Assembly (NCBI GenBank): GCA_019022495.1
Contig: JAFEKR010000009.1
Coordinates: 248,001-312,000, forward strand
Length of the DNA: 64,000 bases
Direction: 5' to 3'
DNA from: Epichloe hybrida
Taxonomy: Eukaryota > Ascomycota > Sordariomycetes > Hypocreales > Clavicipitaceae
In this document: positions 13,201-27,908 of the stretch, piece after piece
How positions within the stretch are numbered: position 1 is the stretch's first letter
How the letters are laid out: each line of letters opens with the position of its first letter
Position numbers and translations under genes: made by a program
Notes under the pieces: generated by a model
Seen by the model: only the letters and a program-made list of their open reading frames with translations
The model's database searches: none
What the model was told of the DNA's origin: nothing

Positions 13201-16200
13201 TTCTAGACTACTAAAGTAATAGTAATTAGGAAACTAAGCAAGATAATAAAAGAGATAAGGAAAGCTAATGCTTAGAGGCCTATCTCCTTACTAAATATTA
13301 TAGGAAAAATCATAGAAGTAGTAATTATAAAGTAACTTATAGCCTTTACTAAGGCAAAAGGACTTCTCCTAGAGCTATAGATAAGGAATAAAATAAATAG
13401 GTTAATAAAGACTATAATTAGGGTCTTAGTAAAGTGCGTAAGAGAGGCCTAGAGTAAGGGTAAAATTGCCTTACTTACCTAGATAAATATCTTATTTGCT
13501 TTTAATAGAGTTAGCTACCTATACCTAATTTACTTACTAATCCTAATAGAAATCCCCCGCTAGCTAATAGCTATAATACAAAGCTTCCTAGTAAATAGAA
13601 TAAGCTAGCTTAGCTTTAATAGAGAACTCTCTAAACCCTTTAAGATTAAGGCTAGCACTCTATAAGAATCTCCTCTTTTACTAATTCTCTTCCTCCTTTA
13701 CTCTATAGAACTTTACATATACCTCTAAGCTATCCTAGGTATAGTAGTAATTAGATTTACTAATAATATAAATATTATAGTATTTAGTAAAAACATAGTA
13801 TAAACCTAGAGAAGACTTAAGGCTACTTAAAAGATCTATAAGAAATAGGTAAAAAAGGTAAAAGTAAAGTTTAACCTAGTAAAAACTAAACTTATATACT
13901 TTAGTAAGGCCTATAGGCCCCTATAAGCTAAGGTCTAGCTTAGTATAGAGAAAATAGTGCTAATAGAGGTATACTAATTCCTTAGGGTATAGGTAAATAG
14001 GAAACTTAACTAAAGTGCTTATAAGAACATCCTTAAGGGAAAACTAGCCTAGTAGTAGCTTACACTCTTTACGTTAGTAGCGTTAGCATAGGGTATTAGC
14101 TTTAGAGATACCTAGCTTATATACACATAGGTAGTCTAGCCTATTCTTACCTATAGGGTAAGCGCTTACTATACCTTAACTAAGAAAGGAGGAAAACTAT
14201 AAGGAATAGTTAGAAGTTTTATAGTAAACTAATTAACTTATCTCTAAACTATAGCTAGAGCGTTTAAGGCTATACTAATTACTTAGCTAGAAGTTAAAAC
14301 CTATGTCCCCCCCCTAGACCTTTACCTAAATAAGATAAAGCAAAAGTTTAAGAAAAGGATTATACTTAGTAAAATAATAAATAAGATATAGGCTATAGCT
14401 AACTTAGTGTAAATAGTACTATAACGTAGAAGAAAACCCTTACTTACTAATAATAAACTAGATATATAACTATATAAGGAGTAAAAGAAAAGATAGGAAG
14501 ACTAGCATTCTAATAGGTAATAGAGATAATATAGGTATAGGAGAGAGCTAATAGAGAACTACCTGCCTACCTATAACCTAAAGGAAATCTAGAAATTTCA
14601 CACTAGGCTTAATAAGTATATTTCCTTTATAATAGTATAATTATATATAGGAAAGATTAGCCTTAATAAGTTTCTCTTCTAAAGGTATATTCCTAGGGTA
14701 GCTTTGCCCCTATATAGCTATAGTTATATAGTTAAAGACTAGTACTATATAATTATTAACTACGCTAACTATAACTATAGACACCCCTAAATAAGATAGC
14801 CTAAAGACATATAGGAGGTAAGGCTAGCCTTAGATAATCCCCTAAAGGCAAGATATATTATAAAGTAATTCCTTAGCATAAGAAGACTCTAATACTATAT
14901 ATTAACGTAAGACCTAGCCTTTAGTTAACGCAAACTAGGGGAGGATCTAGGCTACCCTAGAGGTAACTAAACTAACTAATAAATAAACACTATAAATAAC
15001 TAGAGAGAGGCACTAGGTAAAACAGTATAGCCACAGAGGTAGGCTAGATATAAGGCAAAATCACATTATAATAGGAAGACTATAGGTCTAGAATAGTTAT
15101 TAGATTAATTTTAAGTTAAAAAGCTATAGGTATTATTTTACACTAGCCTACTACTGCCCCTTTACTAACCTAGAATTAGCCCTATTTCTCCTTAGAAATA
15201 GGGATTATATTCTCTATTACCTTACTCTTACCCTTAGCTAATAAGCTAGCAGCTAGGAGCTAGTTTATCTTTGCTACTTAGGCATTAAGCTACTAAAGCT
15301 AAAAGATAACCTTATTATATTATTCCTTTGTAAACCTAGACCTAGCTAGGTCTAGGCTTACTATAGTAATGCCTTATTTTTTCTTAGTATAGTTTTTAGC
15401 ATAGAGTTTCTTAACCTAAGCTATATAGTTCTCTAGGGCTTAAATAATTAAAGTTAGCTATAGAATAAAGCTACTACTAAGCTAGAGTAAAACCACTTAT
15501 ATTACTCCTAGTAACTATACTAGCCTAGGTCTTAACTAACTACTAATATTCCCCTTATAGGCTAGTAATGTTTAGCTATAAGCAAATTAGCACTAAAGTA
15601 AGCTTAGAATAGGCATAGGAGTTAACATTACCTTAATATATACGTAATTATAGACCTAATAATTAAAATAGGCATTAGATATTACCCCTTTATATATAAA
15701 TTAGCCCTGCCCCTAGACTAGAAATAAACTAACTTACTAATAATATTATAGCACTAATAGCCCTTATTTTCAATAGATTATGTCTTATAGGACACATACT
15801 AGATCTCTTATAGCTTACCTAGCTACCCTAGGTTAGACCTAGAAACAAGGCGAAATAGAGGTAAAGGGGACTTACTTCTAGGCCTTTTACCTTTACCTAA
15901 TCTAATTACTTCTAGGTTAGGGACTTCCTTAAATACTTATCTAAGGTTATAAGTTCCTAGGTAAATTAAAGCTAGAATAGCACTAAAAATAGGGTACTTA
16001 CAAAGCTTAGTAATATTATAGTGTGTTTTTCTATATAAAACATTAGTATTTAAACTAGCACTAGACTAAAGAAGCCTTAAATAGCTCCTAAAAGGGATAG
16101 AAAGGAAAAAAACCTATAGGAAATTTATTATAAGAAAAGGAAAAAGGTTAGAACCTTAAGGGAGGAGGAGCTCTCTTTTATACTTAAGAGAGAGGGGGGG

Positions 16201-16777
16201 GGGACTAACTATAATATTAGCTAGAAAATAAAGCATAAGATAAGTAAATGCATAAATAGCGTATAACTAATCTAGGAGCGAAACCGCCTAGTTACTAGGC
16301 CTAAATTACCTACCCCTTACTATAATTAAATAAAACTATATGCTTAGACTTTATAAGATATTTAGACTAGTGCTAGGTTAGATTTAGCTAAAAAGTAAGG
16401 CACTAAAAGAGTTAGAAGTAAAGTAAATAAAAAGTGAATTATTATTATAAATCTAAATTCACTACGCCCTAGGGTAAAGTAAGAGATATAAAGCTAGGTT
16501 AGAGTAAGACTAGACTAGCACTAAAGGGAGCTAGTTAGGACTACTACTACACTTTTTATTTTCTTTTTTATTTTCTTTAGGATAAGGCTAGCGTAAGCTA
16601 GCACTAAATACCTATAATTAATCACACCTAATGCGGTGTAAACCTAGAAGAGGGTTAGCACTAGCTTGTTAATAGACGTAAGGGGGTTTTTCTTCCTAGT
16701 AAAGGGTTTTCCCTCTTAACTAAGCGGATGGAGTACTAGGAATAGCTATATAGTTAGCTAGCTAGTGTAAAGAATAT
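10204..16777 (+). mobile_element. Tad-like LINE, copy 1, full length (about 6.6 kb), RIP-degraded
   Basis: It is inserted in Gypsy-1. The host sequence AAAATATAATAAA (10191-10203) is repeated at 16778-16790 with one G/A difference, and the paralogous Gypsy copy at 22794-27141 shows the uninterrupted site. ORF1 ends in degenerate CCHC knuckles near 11,285. ORF2 has an endonuclease G-D-F-N-x-K-H motif at 12121-12144 (stop at x) and reverse transcriptase with F-T-N-N at 13756-13767 (family F-A-D-D). An RNase H-like region follows, then a long 3' untranslated region from about 15,070. Homology to the minus-strand copy at 47752-51258 covers about 13,300 to 16,600. Confidence 0.82.
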
Positions 16778-19700
16778 AGAATATAATAAATATACTATAA
16801 TAGCACTACTAAGTAATACTATAAATCTAAAGACTTAGATTAATATTATAAACTACCTTTACTTTATAGCCTAGAATATTCTAAAGGTAAGCTTTCTTAA
16901 TATATATAGCTAATACTTAACTAACTTACTAGTAGTTTATACTAAATACTATTAATTTACCTAAATATATTAGTCTTATTAAGCTCCCTAGTGCACTTTA
17001 GGTTTATATATATAAAGAGAGGGATTCTAATAATAAAGATACTCCTAAGGCCTCTTTCTCTATAGCTCCTATAGCTACTAATAATAATAAGGGACTAGTA
17101 GTCTTAAGGGCTAACTTTATTATAAAGGGATAAGTGCTTAGTAGCTATATAATAGATTATTTAAGTTATCTAAGTAAATTAACTTTATTTTCTAATATCT
17201 TTAGTATATTAAGTTATAAAACGTAATTACCTTATATTAACTTTATTACTTAGCTATTACTTATAGTTATTAATAATTTCTCTAGTAATAAAATCCCTTT
17301 TTAATACCTAAGAATTCTTTAAAGCATTATAGTCCTTTTATTTAACCAGATATTTACAATGCCTTCTATTATAGTAATGTAAAATAATTCTCTTAACTTT
17401 AAACTCTTATTTATTATCTTTAATAGTATCTTATAATAAGGGCATATCTTCTATATTAATTAGGTCCCCTTTAAAAGGTTTAAGACTAGTAATATTAAAT
17501 ATATTATATAATTAAGTCCTAGGTAGTAATTTTAATTAATATACTAATCTATAACTTCTAATTACCTTTTTAATCTTATAGGGGCCTAGATACTTTATAG
17601 CTAGCTTCTTACTAGGGTGTCTTAGGTTAATGTTTTTTATTAATAATAAAACATAGTTACTAACTTTAAACCTTATTAGAGTTCTCTTCTAGTTATAATA
17701 TTTTTTATACTAATTCTATAAGTTACTTAAAAGTTACTTAATTATAGTATGCTTCTCTCTTAGTGCTAAAATCCTACTTTTAGCTTAATTATTTACTAAA
17801 GGGATATTTACTATTACTTACTATAGACCTCTAGAATTATAACCTTATAATGCCTTTACTAGTGTATAGCTATGCATTAAGTGATTGCTTATGTTATACG
17901 TAAATTACGCTATTAATAGGTTACTTGCCTAATTAGTCTATTTAGCATAAGTAAAAGCCCTTAAATAATATTCTAAGACTTAGTTTAAACATTTTATCTA
18001 ACTATCTATCTAGGGGTAAAAAGCAGTACTAAGTAACTGCTTTATTACAAGAAAATAATAAAAAGTTATCTAGAAACCACTAGTAAATATAAAACCTTAG
18101 TTTATTATAATACCTTCTAGGGCTTTATAGTCTCTAAAAACATATTCTAAGAACATAGTTACTAGCCTATCACTAGTTAGTCACGTTAAAATAAGGATAT
18201 AAATACTATATTCTGTAAAATAGTTAATAATAACTAAGATTATATTATAGGTTTAATTTAAATCTTTCACTAGTAAAAGTCTAGTAATAAAATCTATTAA
18301 TAATTCTTAAAAGAGGCAATTAGGCACTAGTAATATAGCTAGCTTACTATATAGTTTATAATGCCTTAGTTTTAAAGTCTAATAATTTATATAAGTGCTA
18401 ATATACACCTTTATATCTTTCTTTATTATTAGCTAATAATATTAGTTTATAATCTAATAAAGAGTTTTACTTACTCCTTAGTGCCTAGTAGTAAGGTTAT
18501 TATAAGTTAGTAATAAAATTTCTTTTCTTATACCTAGAGAAACAAAAATATAATTCTTAAATATTAATAGCTTAGAGGGTCTAATTAACTATATCTAGGA
18601 CATAGCTAAATTACTACTTTTAAGTAACTTTAATTAAGCTATAGTAAAGTTATTGCCTTACTATGCTTTATATAATAAAACTTAAATTAAGGGTTTTAAT
18701 TCTAAGCTCTTTTCTAGAAAGTTAAAGTTAAACTTAGAAAAGGTTCTTTAAATAGATTAGATCCTAGCTATAATATCTCTATAAGTAATTAGTTTAATAG
18801 ATACTTTTAGTCTTATAAGGATATAGATAAGTAATGTTTTTAAGGGGCACCCTTACCGCTTACTAGTAATAACTTATACTAGTCTATTCCTATTAGTAAT
18901 AGCTAGTCTAATAGGAAAATTAAAACAATTAAGCAATAAATAATACATGCGCTAAGTACTAATTGTATTACTATAGCTAGCTTATTACTTATTAATAGAA
19001 GTATAAAAAGTATTAAATAACCTTACTAATATAACTCTTCTAAGATTATCTAGATTATTAGGTTCTTTAGGAATATAGTTAAGTTATGATTTTTTAAAAC
19101 CCTAGATATTAGTAGTATTATCACAGCGTTATTATAACTAACTATTAGTTACATTAAGTAACGTTTTTATAAAGCCTATAGCATTAATAATATTACTATA
19201 GTGTTCCTATCTCTTAGTATCTATAAATTTAAATAAAAAGGCAAGAAGTTATATAGTTACTACTTTCTCTTTCCTTACCTTACTTATAAAATCTAGTCTT
19301 CTTAAAAGTAAGTTAGTAGGATTTAATTTCCCTATATAATATATAATCTTAAAGTTAAAAGGATAAAGCTTATTAAGCATAGTTACTTACTTACTAGTAA
19401 GCTTAGGCTTTATACTGAGGTACTTATAGTTTAAATAATCTATAATAACTTTAATTATATAAGCTAAATAAGCAAGATAGTGTCTCTATATGTAAAAAGC
19501 CTCTTAGATAGCTAATAATTTGCTATTAGGTATTAAATATTATAATTTAGTATTAGTTATCTTTCTTAATATAAATATAACTAGGTGCTAGTAACCTAGC
19601 ACTAATATTGTAAGTATAGCCCTAATCACATATCTAGATATATTTATCTCCACTCTAAGATACGTAAGTAAGTTAAAATACACTAAAATTAGCGCTTCCT

Positions 19701-22523
19701 AAAATCTTTATTAAAGCTCTCTAAACGCTACTATCTTATAGGGTTTTAGTTTAAATATTACTAGTTAATTCCCTCTAAGGTAATCTATTAATAAAATAAT
19801 AACTTTACTATACTATTTAATAAAACAGCAGTAAAATCTAGTAAAACTAAGAAATAACTAAATATTAAAAACGCTACGTAGTATTAGCTAGGTTATAATT
19901 ACTTTAACTCTTACTAAGTCTATTATAATACCTTTCTCTAATATCTTAAAGCCTAAAAATTTAACTTTCTTAACTAAAAATTAATACTTCTTAAGGTTAA
20001 TAAAAAGACTTACCTCTCTAAACCTATATAAAACTTATTTAATATACTCTATATAATCTTTAACCTTACTACTATATATTAGTATATTATCTAGATAAAT
20101 AATATAGGTCTTATTAATAAGTTCTTTAAGAGTATTATTAATATACTCCTAAAAAGTCACTAGTGTGTTAACTAGTCTAAATAGTATTACTAGATATTTA
20201 AAGTAGCTATATTAATAATAGAACGCTATTTTCTACTTATTGCCTAAGCGGATATGTAGCTAGTAATATATATCTTTTAAATCTAGGACTATAAAAATAA
20301 CTATACTTACTAATTAATTAAGAATTTTAGCAATAAGGGGTAAAGGGGCCTTATTCTTAATTATAATCTTATTTAGGCCTCTATAATCTATATAAAGCCT
20401 TAATTTCCCTCCTTTCTTTAGAATAAATAAAATTAGGGCCCTAGCTAGGCTAACTAATCTTCTAATTTACCCTTTAAGCTACGCACTTATAAGGTACTCT
20501 CTAAGAACCTCTAGCTCCCTTTTAGCTAAATTATATATAAGCCCCTAAGGTAGTGTTTTCCCTTCTTCTAATTTAATTACATAAGTGTAACCTCCTAGTT
20601 TAGGAAGCTTACCTACTAACTCTTTAGAAAAAATATCTATAAACTCCTTATATTCTTCTAGGATTATTAGTATAAGGCACTTAGTGCTCTTATCCTAATT
20701 TAACATAGCTTCTTTACCACTTATATTTTCTAAAATTAGTATAACTATAATACCTTTACTTTTTTACTATAAATAAGTATACTTAAGGATTTACATAGCT
20801 GCTTTACTATTTATTTATATATCTATTACTACTAGGTTCTTTAATTAGCCTTTTTCTTTTCCTTTTAAATTTTTATTTTCTAGAATACTTAGCTTAATCT
20901 TTATTACTCCTAATAATAAAGTAACTACTACTATTTTTTTCTCTTTATATACTTATTACTTACTATAAGTAAAGGAGAGATATTTTATTATTACTAAATA
21001 TCTCTAGTATTTGTGCTCCTAATATAAAATTAAGGTAAATACTCTTTAATCTAGTTTATACCTAGAATTATCCCTTTACCTATATTAGTAATAAAGTAGC
21101 TAACTTAGTAAACCTTTATAAATCCTATACTATCTTTTATCTTAACTAATTTTTTTAGAATTCCTTAATATAAAATCACTTTTTTACTTATACTCTTTAA
21201 TATCCTATCTAATTAGATTATATTCTCTTAATCCTTTTTTAATAATAATTTTAGATAAATTATTAAAGACTATATGCTTATATTAAATAGCGCTTATATA
21301 GCTAACTACTAGTTATCTTATTATAAAGATACTTATATTCTTATTCTATTATCTATAGGGTATTCTATAGTAAGATTATATTCCTAGGTCTATGCTAATT
21401 AAACTAGTATTATATTAGGAGACATAGCTTTATTATTACTTTATTACTATGCCTTATTTATAGGTAATATAAAATAAAAGTATTACCTCTTTCTTTTAAA
21501 GTCTTAACCTTTTTTATTATTTTAGCCTAAACCTATTATAACCTTTGCTTTCTTACCTTAGCCTTATAGTTAGCTCTAGGTTATTAGGATCTCTTAACTA
21601 ATTATTTGCTTTCTTATAGCGTTATTTAAGCTATTTAAAAAGATTATAATTCTTAGATATATAGGGATTTCTTTAGGTAACTTAGCTTTTACCTTATCCT
21701 AGGCTTATATAAAGGATTAAAATAATTAGCTATTCTTTTACCTAAGATTTAGTAGTAACCTTATTACTTCTAAGTGTCTTATACTTATATCTATTATTCT
21801 AGTTTTTAACTATTCTAAGAAATTTGCCTAGGTAATTAACAAATAATTTACATGCTTATTTATAGCTATATAATGCATTTACTATTACTTTATATTACTA
21901 GCTAGGTAGCTACTTATATACGCTACCTTAGTTATATTATCCTTAAAGGTATAGTAGTTTAATTTAAATAGTATATCTAAGTTTACTAAGAAATTCTATA
22001 GGCTTTTATATATTTCCCCTTTATATATAGGCATTTTTATCTACGTTTTAATAAGACTACCTCACTATATAATTATTACTATGTTACTATAGACTATAGG
22101 TAAAATTATAGCTAATGTTTAAGGGGTAATTATAAGTCTAGATTAAGGGGTAATTATAGGTCTAGTTTAAGGTCTAGCTAATCCTAGATTTGCCTTAAGC
22201 TCTTTAATTTATGCCTTTATCTATAAGACCTTTTATTTTCTCTAAAGGTAATGTAGCTTAGATTATATAACCTTATAGTATTACTATAATGCCCTTTTTT
22301 CTTTAGTTATATTATCTATACCTCCACCTAAATTAGGATTAAGTAGCGTTTATTACACCCTATTATCTATAGTTCTAGATTATAAGGGTTCTTTATCTTC
22401 CTAATTATCTATAGCTTTATTATTATAAGGTACTAGTGTGTTTCTTATAGATCTTTAGAGTGTTAGCTATATAATAATCTAGCTAATAGTTTATATCCTT
22501 AAAAAGGTTAAGAGAGATTAATT

Positions 22524-22793
22524 TATTATAGCTTACACTAAAAGGTTAAGAATAAAGTAATAGCTAAGACTATTATAGTTACTACTAGATAAATACTAGC
22601 TAGGGGTAGGTATATAAAGGTTTTAATCTCTAACCTAGCACTAATAATATACGTAGTCTTTAATAAGTACCTTGCTCTATAAGCACGTGGCTATCTTATA
22701 GCTAGCTAGCCTCTTTATCATCCGCATAGCCTAAAGGTTCTCCGAAGACCCGCTTTAATAAACATCCTATCTTTGACCTCTGCGCTCCTAACA
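22524..22793 (-). repeat. Gypsy-1 LTR, copy C (5' LTR of the minus-strand element)
   Basis: This 270-bp LTR is in inverse orientation. It begins TATTATAGC (mutated TGTCACGGC) and ends GCGCTCCTAACA, giving the best preserved LTR start (TGTTAGGAGCGC). The final about 90 bases retain CpG sites while the rest does not. Confidence 0.85.
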
Positions 22794-25700
22794 TTACGCT
22801 TAATAAGCTTTATTCTTTTAATTTTAAGATTATATATTATATAAGGAAATTAAATCTTACTAACTTACTTTTAAGAAGACTAGATTTTATAAGTAAGGTA
22901 AGGAAAGAGAAAGTAATAATTATATAACTTCTTACCTTTTTATCTAAATTTATAGATACTAAGAGATAGGAATACTATAGTAATATTATTAGTGCTATAA
23001 GCTTTATAAAAACATTACTTAATATAACTAATAGTTAGTTATAATAACGCTATAATAATACTACTAATATCTAGGGTTTTAAAAAATTATAACTTAACTA
23101 TATTCCTAAAGAACCTAATAATCTAGATAATCTTAGAAGAGTTATATTAGTAAGGTTATTTAATACTTTTTATACTTCTATTAATAAGTAATAAGCTAGC
23201 TATAGTAATACTATTGGTACCTAGTATATACATTATTTATTACTTAATTATTTTAATTTTCCTATTAGAATAGCTATTTCTAATAAGGATAGACTAGTAT
23301 AGGTTATTACTAATAAGTAGTAAGGGTACCCCTTAAAAATATTACTTATTTATATTTTTATAAGACTAGAAGTATTTATTAAACTAATTACTTATAGAGA
23401 TATTATAGCTAGGATTTAATCTATTTAAAGAACCTTTTCTAAGTTTAACTTTAACTTTCTAGAAAAGAGCTTAGAATTAAAACCCTTAATTTAAGTCTTA
23501 TTATATAAAGTATAGTAAGGTAATAACTTTACTATAGCTTAATTAAAGTTACTTAAAAGTAGTAATATAGCTATATCCTAGATATAGTTAATTAGACTCT
23601 TTAAGCTATTAATATTTAAGAATTATATTTTTATTTCTCTAGGTATAAGAAAAGAAATTTTATTACTAACTTATAATAACCTTACTACTAGGCACTAAGA
23701 AGTAAGTAAAACTCTTTATATAATTATAAACTAATATTATAGCTAATAATAAAGAAAGATATAAAGGTATGTATTAGTACTTATATAAATTATTAGACTT
23801 TAAAACTAAGGTATTATAAACTATATAGTAAGCTAGCTACGCTACTAGTGCTTAATTACCCTTTTTAAGAATTATTAATAGATTTTATTACTAGACTTTC
23901 ACTAGTAAAAGATTTAAATTAGACTTATAACGTAATTTTAGTTATTATTAACTATTTTATAAAATATAGTATTTATATCCCTATTTTAACATTACTAACT
24001 AGTAATAAGCTAGTAACTATGTTCTTAGAATATGTTTTTAGAGATAATAAAGCCTTAGAAAGTATTATAATAAACTAAGGTTTTATATTTACTAGTAGTT
24101 TCTAGATAACTTTTTATTATTTTCTTATAATAAAGCAGCTACTTAGTACTGCTTTTTACCCTTAGATAGATAGCTAGATAAAATGTTTAAACTAGGTCTT
24201 AGAATATTATTTAAGGGCTTTTACTTATACTAAATAAACTAATTAAGTAAATAACCTATTAATAGCGTAATTTATATATAATATAAGTAATTACTTAATA
24301 TATAGTTACACACTAGTAAAGGTATTATAAGGTTATAATCCTAGAGGTCTATAGTAAGTAATAGTAAATATCCCTTTAGTAAATAATTAAGCTAAAAGTA
24401 AGATTTTACCACTAAAAGAAAAGCATACTATAATTAAGTAGCTTTTAAGTAACTTATAGACTTAGTATAAAAAATATTATAACTAGAAAAAAACTCTAAT
24501 AAGGTTTAAAGTTAGTAACTATATTTTATTATTAATAAAAAATATTAACCTAAGATACCTTAGTAAGAAGCTAGCTATAAAGTATTTAAGCCCCTATAAG
24601 ATTAAAAAGGTAATTAGAAGTTATAGATTAGTATATTAATTAAAATTACTACCTAGGACTTAATTATATAATATATTTAATATTACTAGTCTTAAACCTT
24701 TTAAAGGGGACTTAATTAATATAGAAAATATATCCTTACTATAAGATACTATTAAAGATAATAAATAAGAGTTTAAAGTTAAGAGAATTATTTTATATTA
24801 CTATAATAAAAGGTATTATAAATATCTAGTTAAATAAAAAGGCTATAATACTTTAGAGAATTCTTAGGTATTAAAAAGGGATTTTATTACTAGAGAAATT
24901 ATTAATAACTATAAGTAATAGCTAAGTAGTAAAGTTAATATAAGGTAATTATATTTTATAACTTAATATACTAAAGATATTAGAAAATAAAGTTAATTTA
25001 CTTAGATAACTTAAATAATCTATTATATAGCTACTAAGCACTTATCCCTTTATAATAGAGTTAGCCCCTAAGATTACTAGTCCCTTATTATTATTAGTAA
25101 CTATAGAAGCTATAGAGAAAGAGGCCTTAGGAGTATCTTTATTATTAAAATCCCTCTCTTTATATATATAAACCTAAAGTATACTAAGGAGCTTAATAAG
25201 ACTAATATATTTAAGTAAATTAATAGTATTTAGTATAAACTACTAGTAAGTTAGTTAAGTATTAGCTATATATATTAAGAAAGCTTACCTTTAGGATATT
25301 CTAGGCTATAAAGTAAAGATAGTTTAAAATATTAATCTAAGTCTTTAGATTTATAGTATTACTTAGTAATACTATTATAGTATATTTATTATATTTTACC
25401 TTATAAGTAATATTAGTAAATATTTAAGTATAGTAAATATAACTATACTTATTAGAATTTTTATAAACTAGGATAGTATTCTATAGCTTTTTCTTTACTT
25501 TTATAATAGGCTAGTAGTAAGTTAGTAGTAATCTAGTGTCTAGGAAATAGGATTATACTTACTTTATTTTAATAGTAATAGCTACCTTTAGAAGTAACTT
25601 TAATAAGTTTAAATAGCCTATTATAAAGCTATATAATTTAAGCTAAAGTCTAGTAGTATATTAGTAATAACTAAGTAGATTTTAGTTAAGAGAGATATAC

Positions 25701-27141
25701 TATAATATAGTTTTTATTATTTTAGAAGTAATAAGTATATTTTATTAAATAGCCTATTAAATATTAGCTATAAAGAAGTAATAAGTAAGTAAAGAAATTA
25801 TACTTAAAGATTTATTATATTTAGCTAGGAAGGTTTTTTTATTAATAAGGTATTCTAGAATCTTATAAGTACTATTTTTTAGGAGAATATTTTATATTAT
25901 TACTTACTAATAATAGTATATATATAGAATTTTCTTTAAAGTTATTTTACTAGTAGTAAGTTAGTAATAAAGACACTATAAGAATATAATAAACTTATAA
26001 TAAGATTTTAGAAGAAGTTTACTTTAGAGAAAACTTTATAAAAGACTTTATAGGAGATTTTTTAGTTAATAGATTTTCTTAAGGTATTAATAAAGGTAAA
26101 GTTTAGGTATAAGACTTAGATATAGTAAACTAGCTATAAGTTAGCTATAATAAACTAGATAGGGAAGTTATACTAATAAGAGTATAAACTTATAAGCTAA
26201 ATAAAGGCAAAAACTAAGATAAATAAGGATAAATAATAATAATAATTAGGGACTAAAAGAGGTTAGTAACTACTAAGTAATAGTAATAAGAGAGCTACTA
26301 CTTAGCTAGTAAAGGTAACTTATAAGGTTAAGGGATATTATAAAAGAAAGGAAAAGTATAAAAGGGGGGAAAAATTAGTTTCTTTTATATTAACCCTAGA
26401 CCCCTTAAGTAATTTAACGCACTATATATAGGTAATTTATAAATTATAATAATAACTATTAGCACTACTAAACGCATATATGCCTAATAGCTATAAACTT
26501 ATAGTAACTATAATATAAGCCCTCTAGTTAGACTATTTAAAACCCTAGTATTAGGTACTTTATTTATTTAACTAATTATAAAAATTAATATAGGTTATCT
26601 GTTTTTTTTCTTTTAGCTATATAATAGGTAATAATATTTATTTTACTATAGTAAAGCTACGTGTAAGCTACTATTTAAATATTACTAACTATAATAAGAG
26701 AGGTTATTTTTAATTAGTAGTATTATTATTATTATTTCTTTTTATTTACTTATATATCTAGATATAAGGTGCCTTATCTTATTTTCCTTATAAAGCTCTA
26801 ATATAGTAATTACACCCTAAGTAAGCAGCTTATTTTATAATTAAGGTTAATTATATATAAGAGAGGTATTATATTAGGAGTATAGAGGTTAAAGATAGAA
26901 TATTTATTAAAGTAAGTCTTTAGAGAACCTTTAGGCTATATAAATAATAAAGAGGCTAGCTAGCTATAAGATAGCTATGTGCTTATAAAGCAAGGTATTT
27001 ATTAAAGACTATGTATATTATTAGTACTAGGTTAGAGATTAAAACCTTTACGTACTCGCCCCTAGCTAGTATCTATCTAGTAGTGACTGCGATAGTCTTA
27101 GCTATCACTTCGTTCTTAACCTTTTAGTGCAAGCCGTGACA
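22794..27141 (+). mobile_element. Gypsy-1 second copy, 3' half (RT to 3' LTR), RIP-degraded
   Basis: It starts mid-polymerase at the junction with LTR copy C and reads rightwards. It matches, in reverse, positions 19,380 down to 16,780 and 10,203 down to 8,728 of the minus-strand copy. The integrase stretch L-S-T-A-F-Y-P-stop-I-D-S is readable at about 24,141-24,175 (the stop replaces Gln). The element ends with LTR copy D. It gives the empty site for the LINE at 10204-16777 (around 25,390). Confidence 0.8.
26872..27141 (+). repeat. Gypsy-1 LTR, copy D (3' LTR)
   Basis: This 270-bp LTR starts TATTAGGAG (mutated TG) and ends GCAAGCCGTGACA, the best preserved LTR 3' end of the family. The sequence directly after it (from 27,142) is Copia gag sequence equivalent to about 2,957 of Copia-1. 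Confidence 0.85.
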
Positions 27142-27908
27142 CTACTATATAGCCTAAACTTAATAATTAGATTATAAGGTTTATTTACACTAGTAAGTAT
27201 TAAAATTAGCAAGGAGAAAACCTTTAGGAAAACTTTAGAGAAGATTTTAAAGGTTAGACTAAAGATATATTTAGGAGAGCTACTAATAAGCTTATAAGAG
27301 AGCTATAAAACTCTCTATAAGATAATAATATTTACATTAGCTAAGGAGTAAGCCTTTTTATCTTAATAGCCCTTAAATATATACTTTAAGAGATAATAAT
27401 AACTCTATAATTAAGAAATAAGTTATAATCCCCTAAATTACCTTATATATAACCCCTATAAGCCACTACCCTAAAGACCTTCCTTAATATTCCTTACCCT
27501 TAAAGGGAATAATTACTATATTCTCTATAAGAACCCTTATAGTAATCTTAATTATATTAGGAGTTTAACCCTTAATAGCTTACCTTCCTTTCTTATTCCT
27601 TCCCTTTAGATAAATAAATTATAAAGAAAATATCTAAGCTTATAAAGATATATAAGAATTATAATTACTATAGTAAGAAGCTATATAACTTTCTCTTACT
27701 AAAACTTATACTTTTTAAGAGTAAGTATAACTAGATTAACCTCCCTAAGTTATATTTTAGTAAAGTATTCCCTATTATATTAATAGGAGATACTAAATAG
27801 TACTTTCTTAATTACCTTACTAGTAAGAATCTCTCTTATAAAGAAATAATTATAAATATCTATTAATACTTTAAAATAAAAAGTAATTAATAGTTTTATT
27901 ACTATAAG

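Larger units (their letters stand above)
8458..22793 (-). mobile_element. Gypsy-1 retrotransposon, full-length, RIP-degraded, split by a LINE
   Basis: Reading leftwards on the minus strand: 5' LTR 22524-22793, gag (about 21,400-22,200), protease, reverse transcriptase with Y-L-D-N at 20086-20097 (family Y-L-D-D, Asp changed to Asn), RNase H, integrase (L-S-T-A-F-Y-P near 18,040, family L-S-T-A-F-H-P-Q-T-D-G-Q), 3' region and 3' LTR 8458-8727. This is the gag-RT-IN order of Ty3/Gypsy. A LINE at 10204-16777 interrupts the 3' region. Without it the element is about 7.8 kb. Reading frames are full of TAA/TAG. The flanks show no matching 5-bp duplication: the left flank is Copia-1 and the right flank is a second Gypsy-1 copy. 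Confidence 0.8.
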
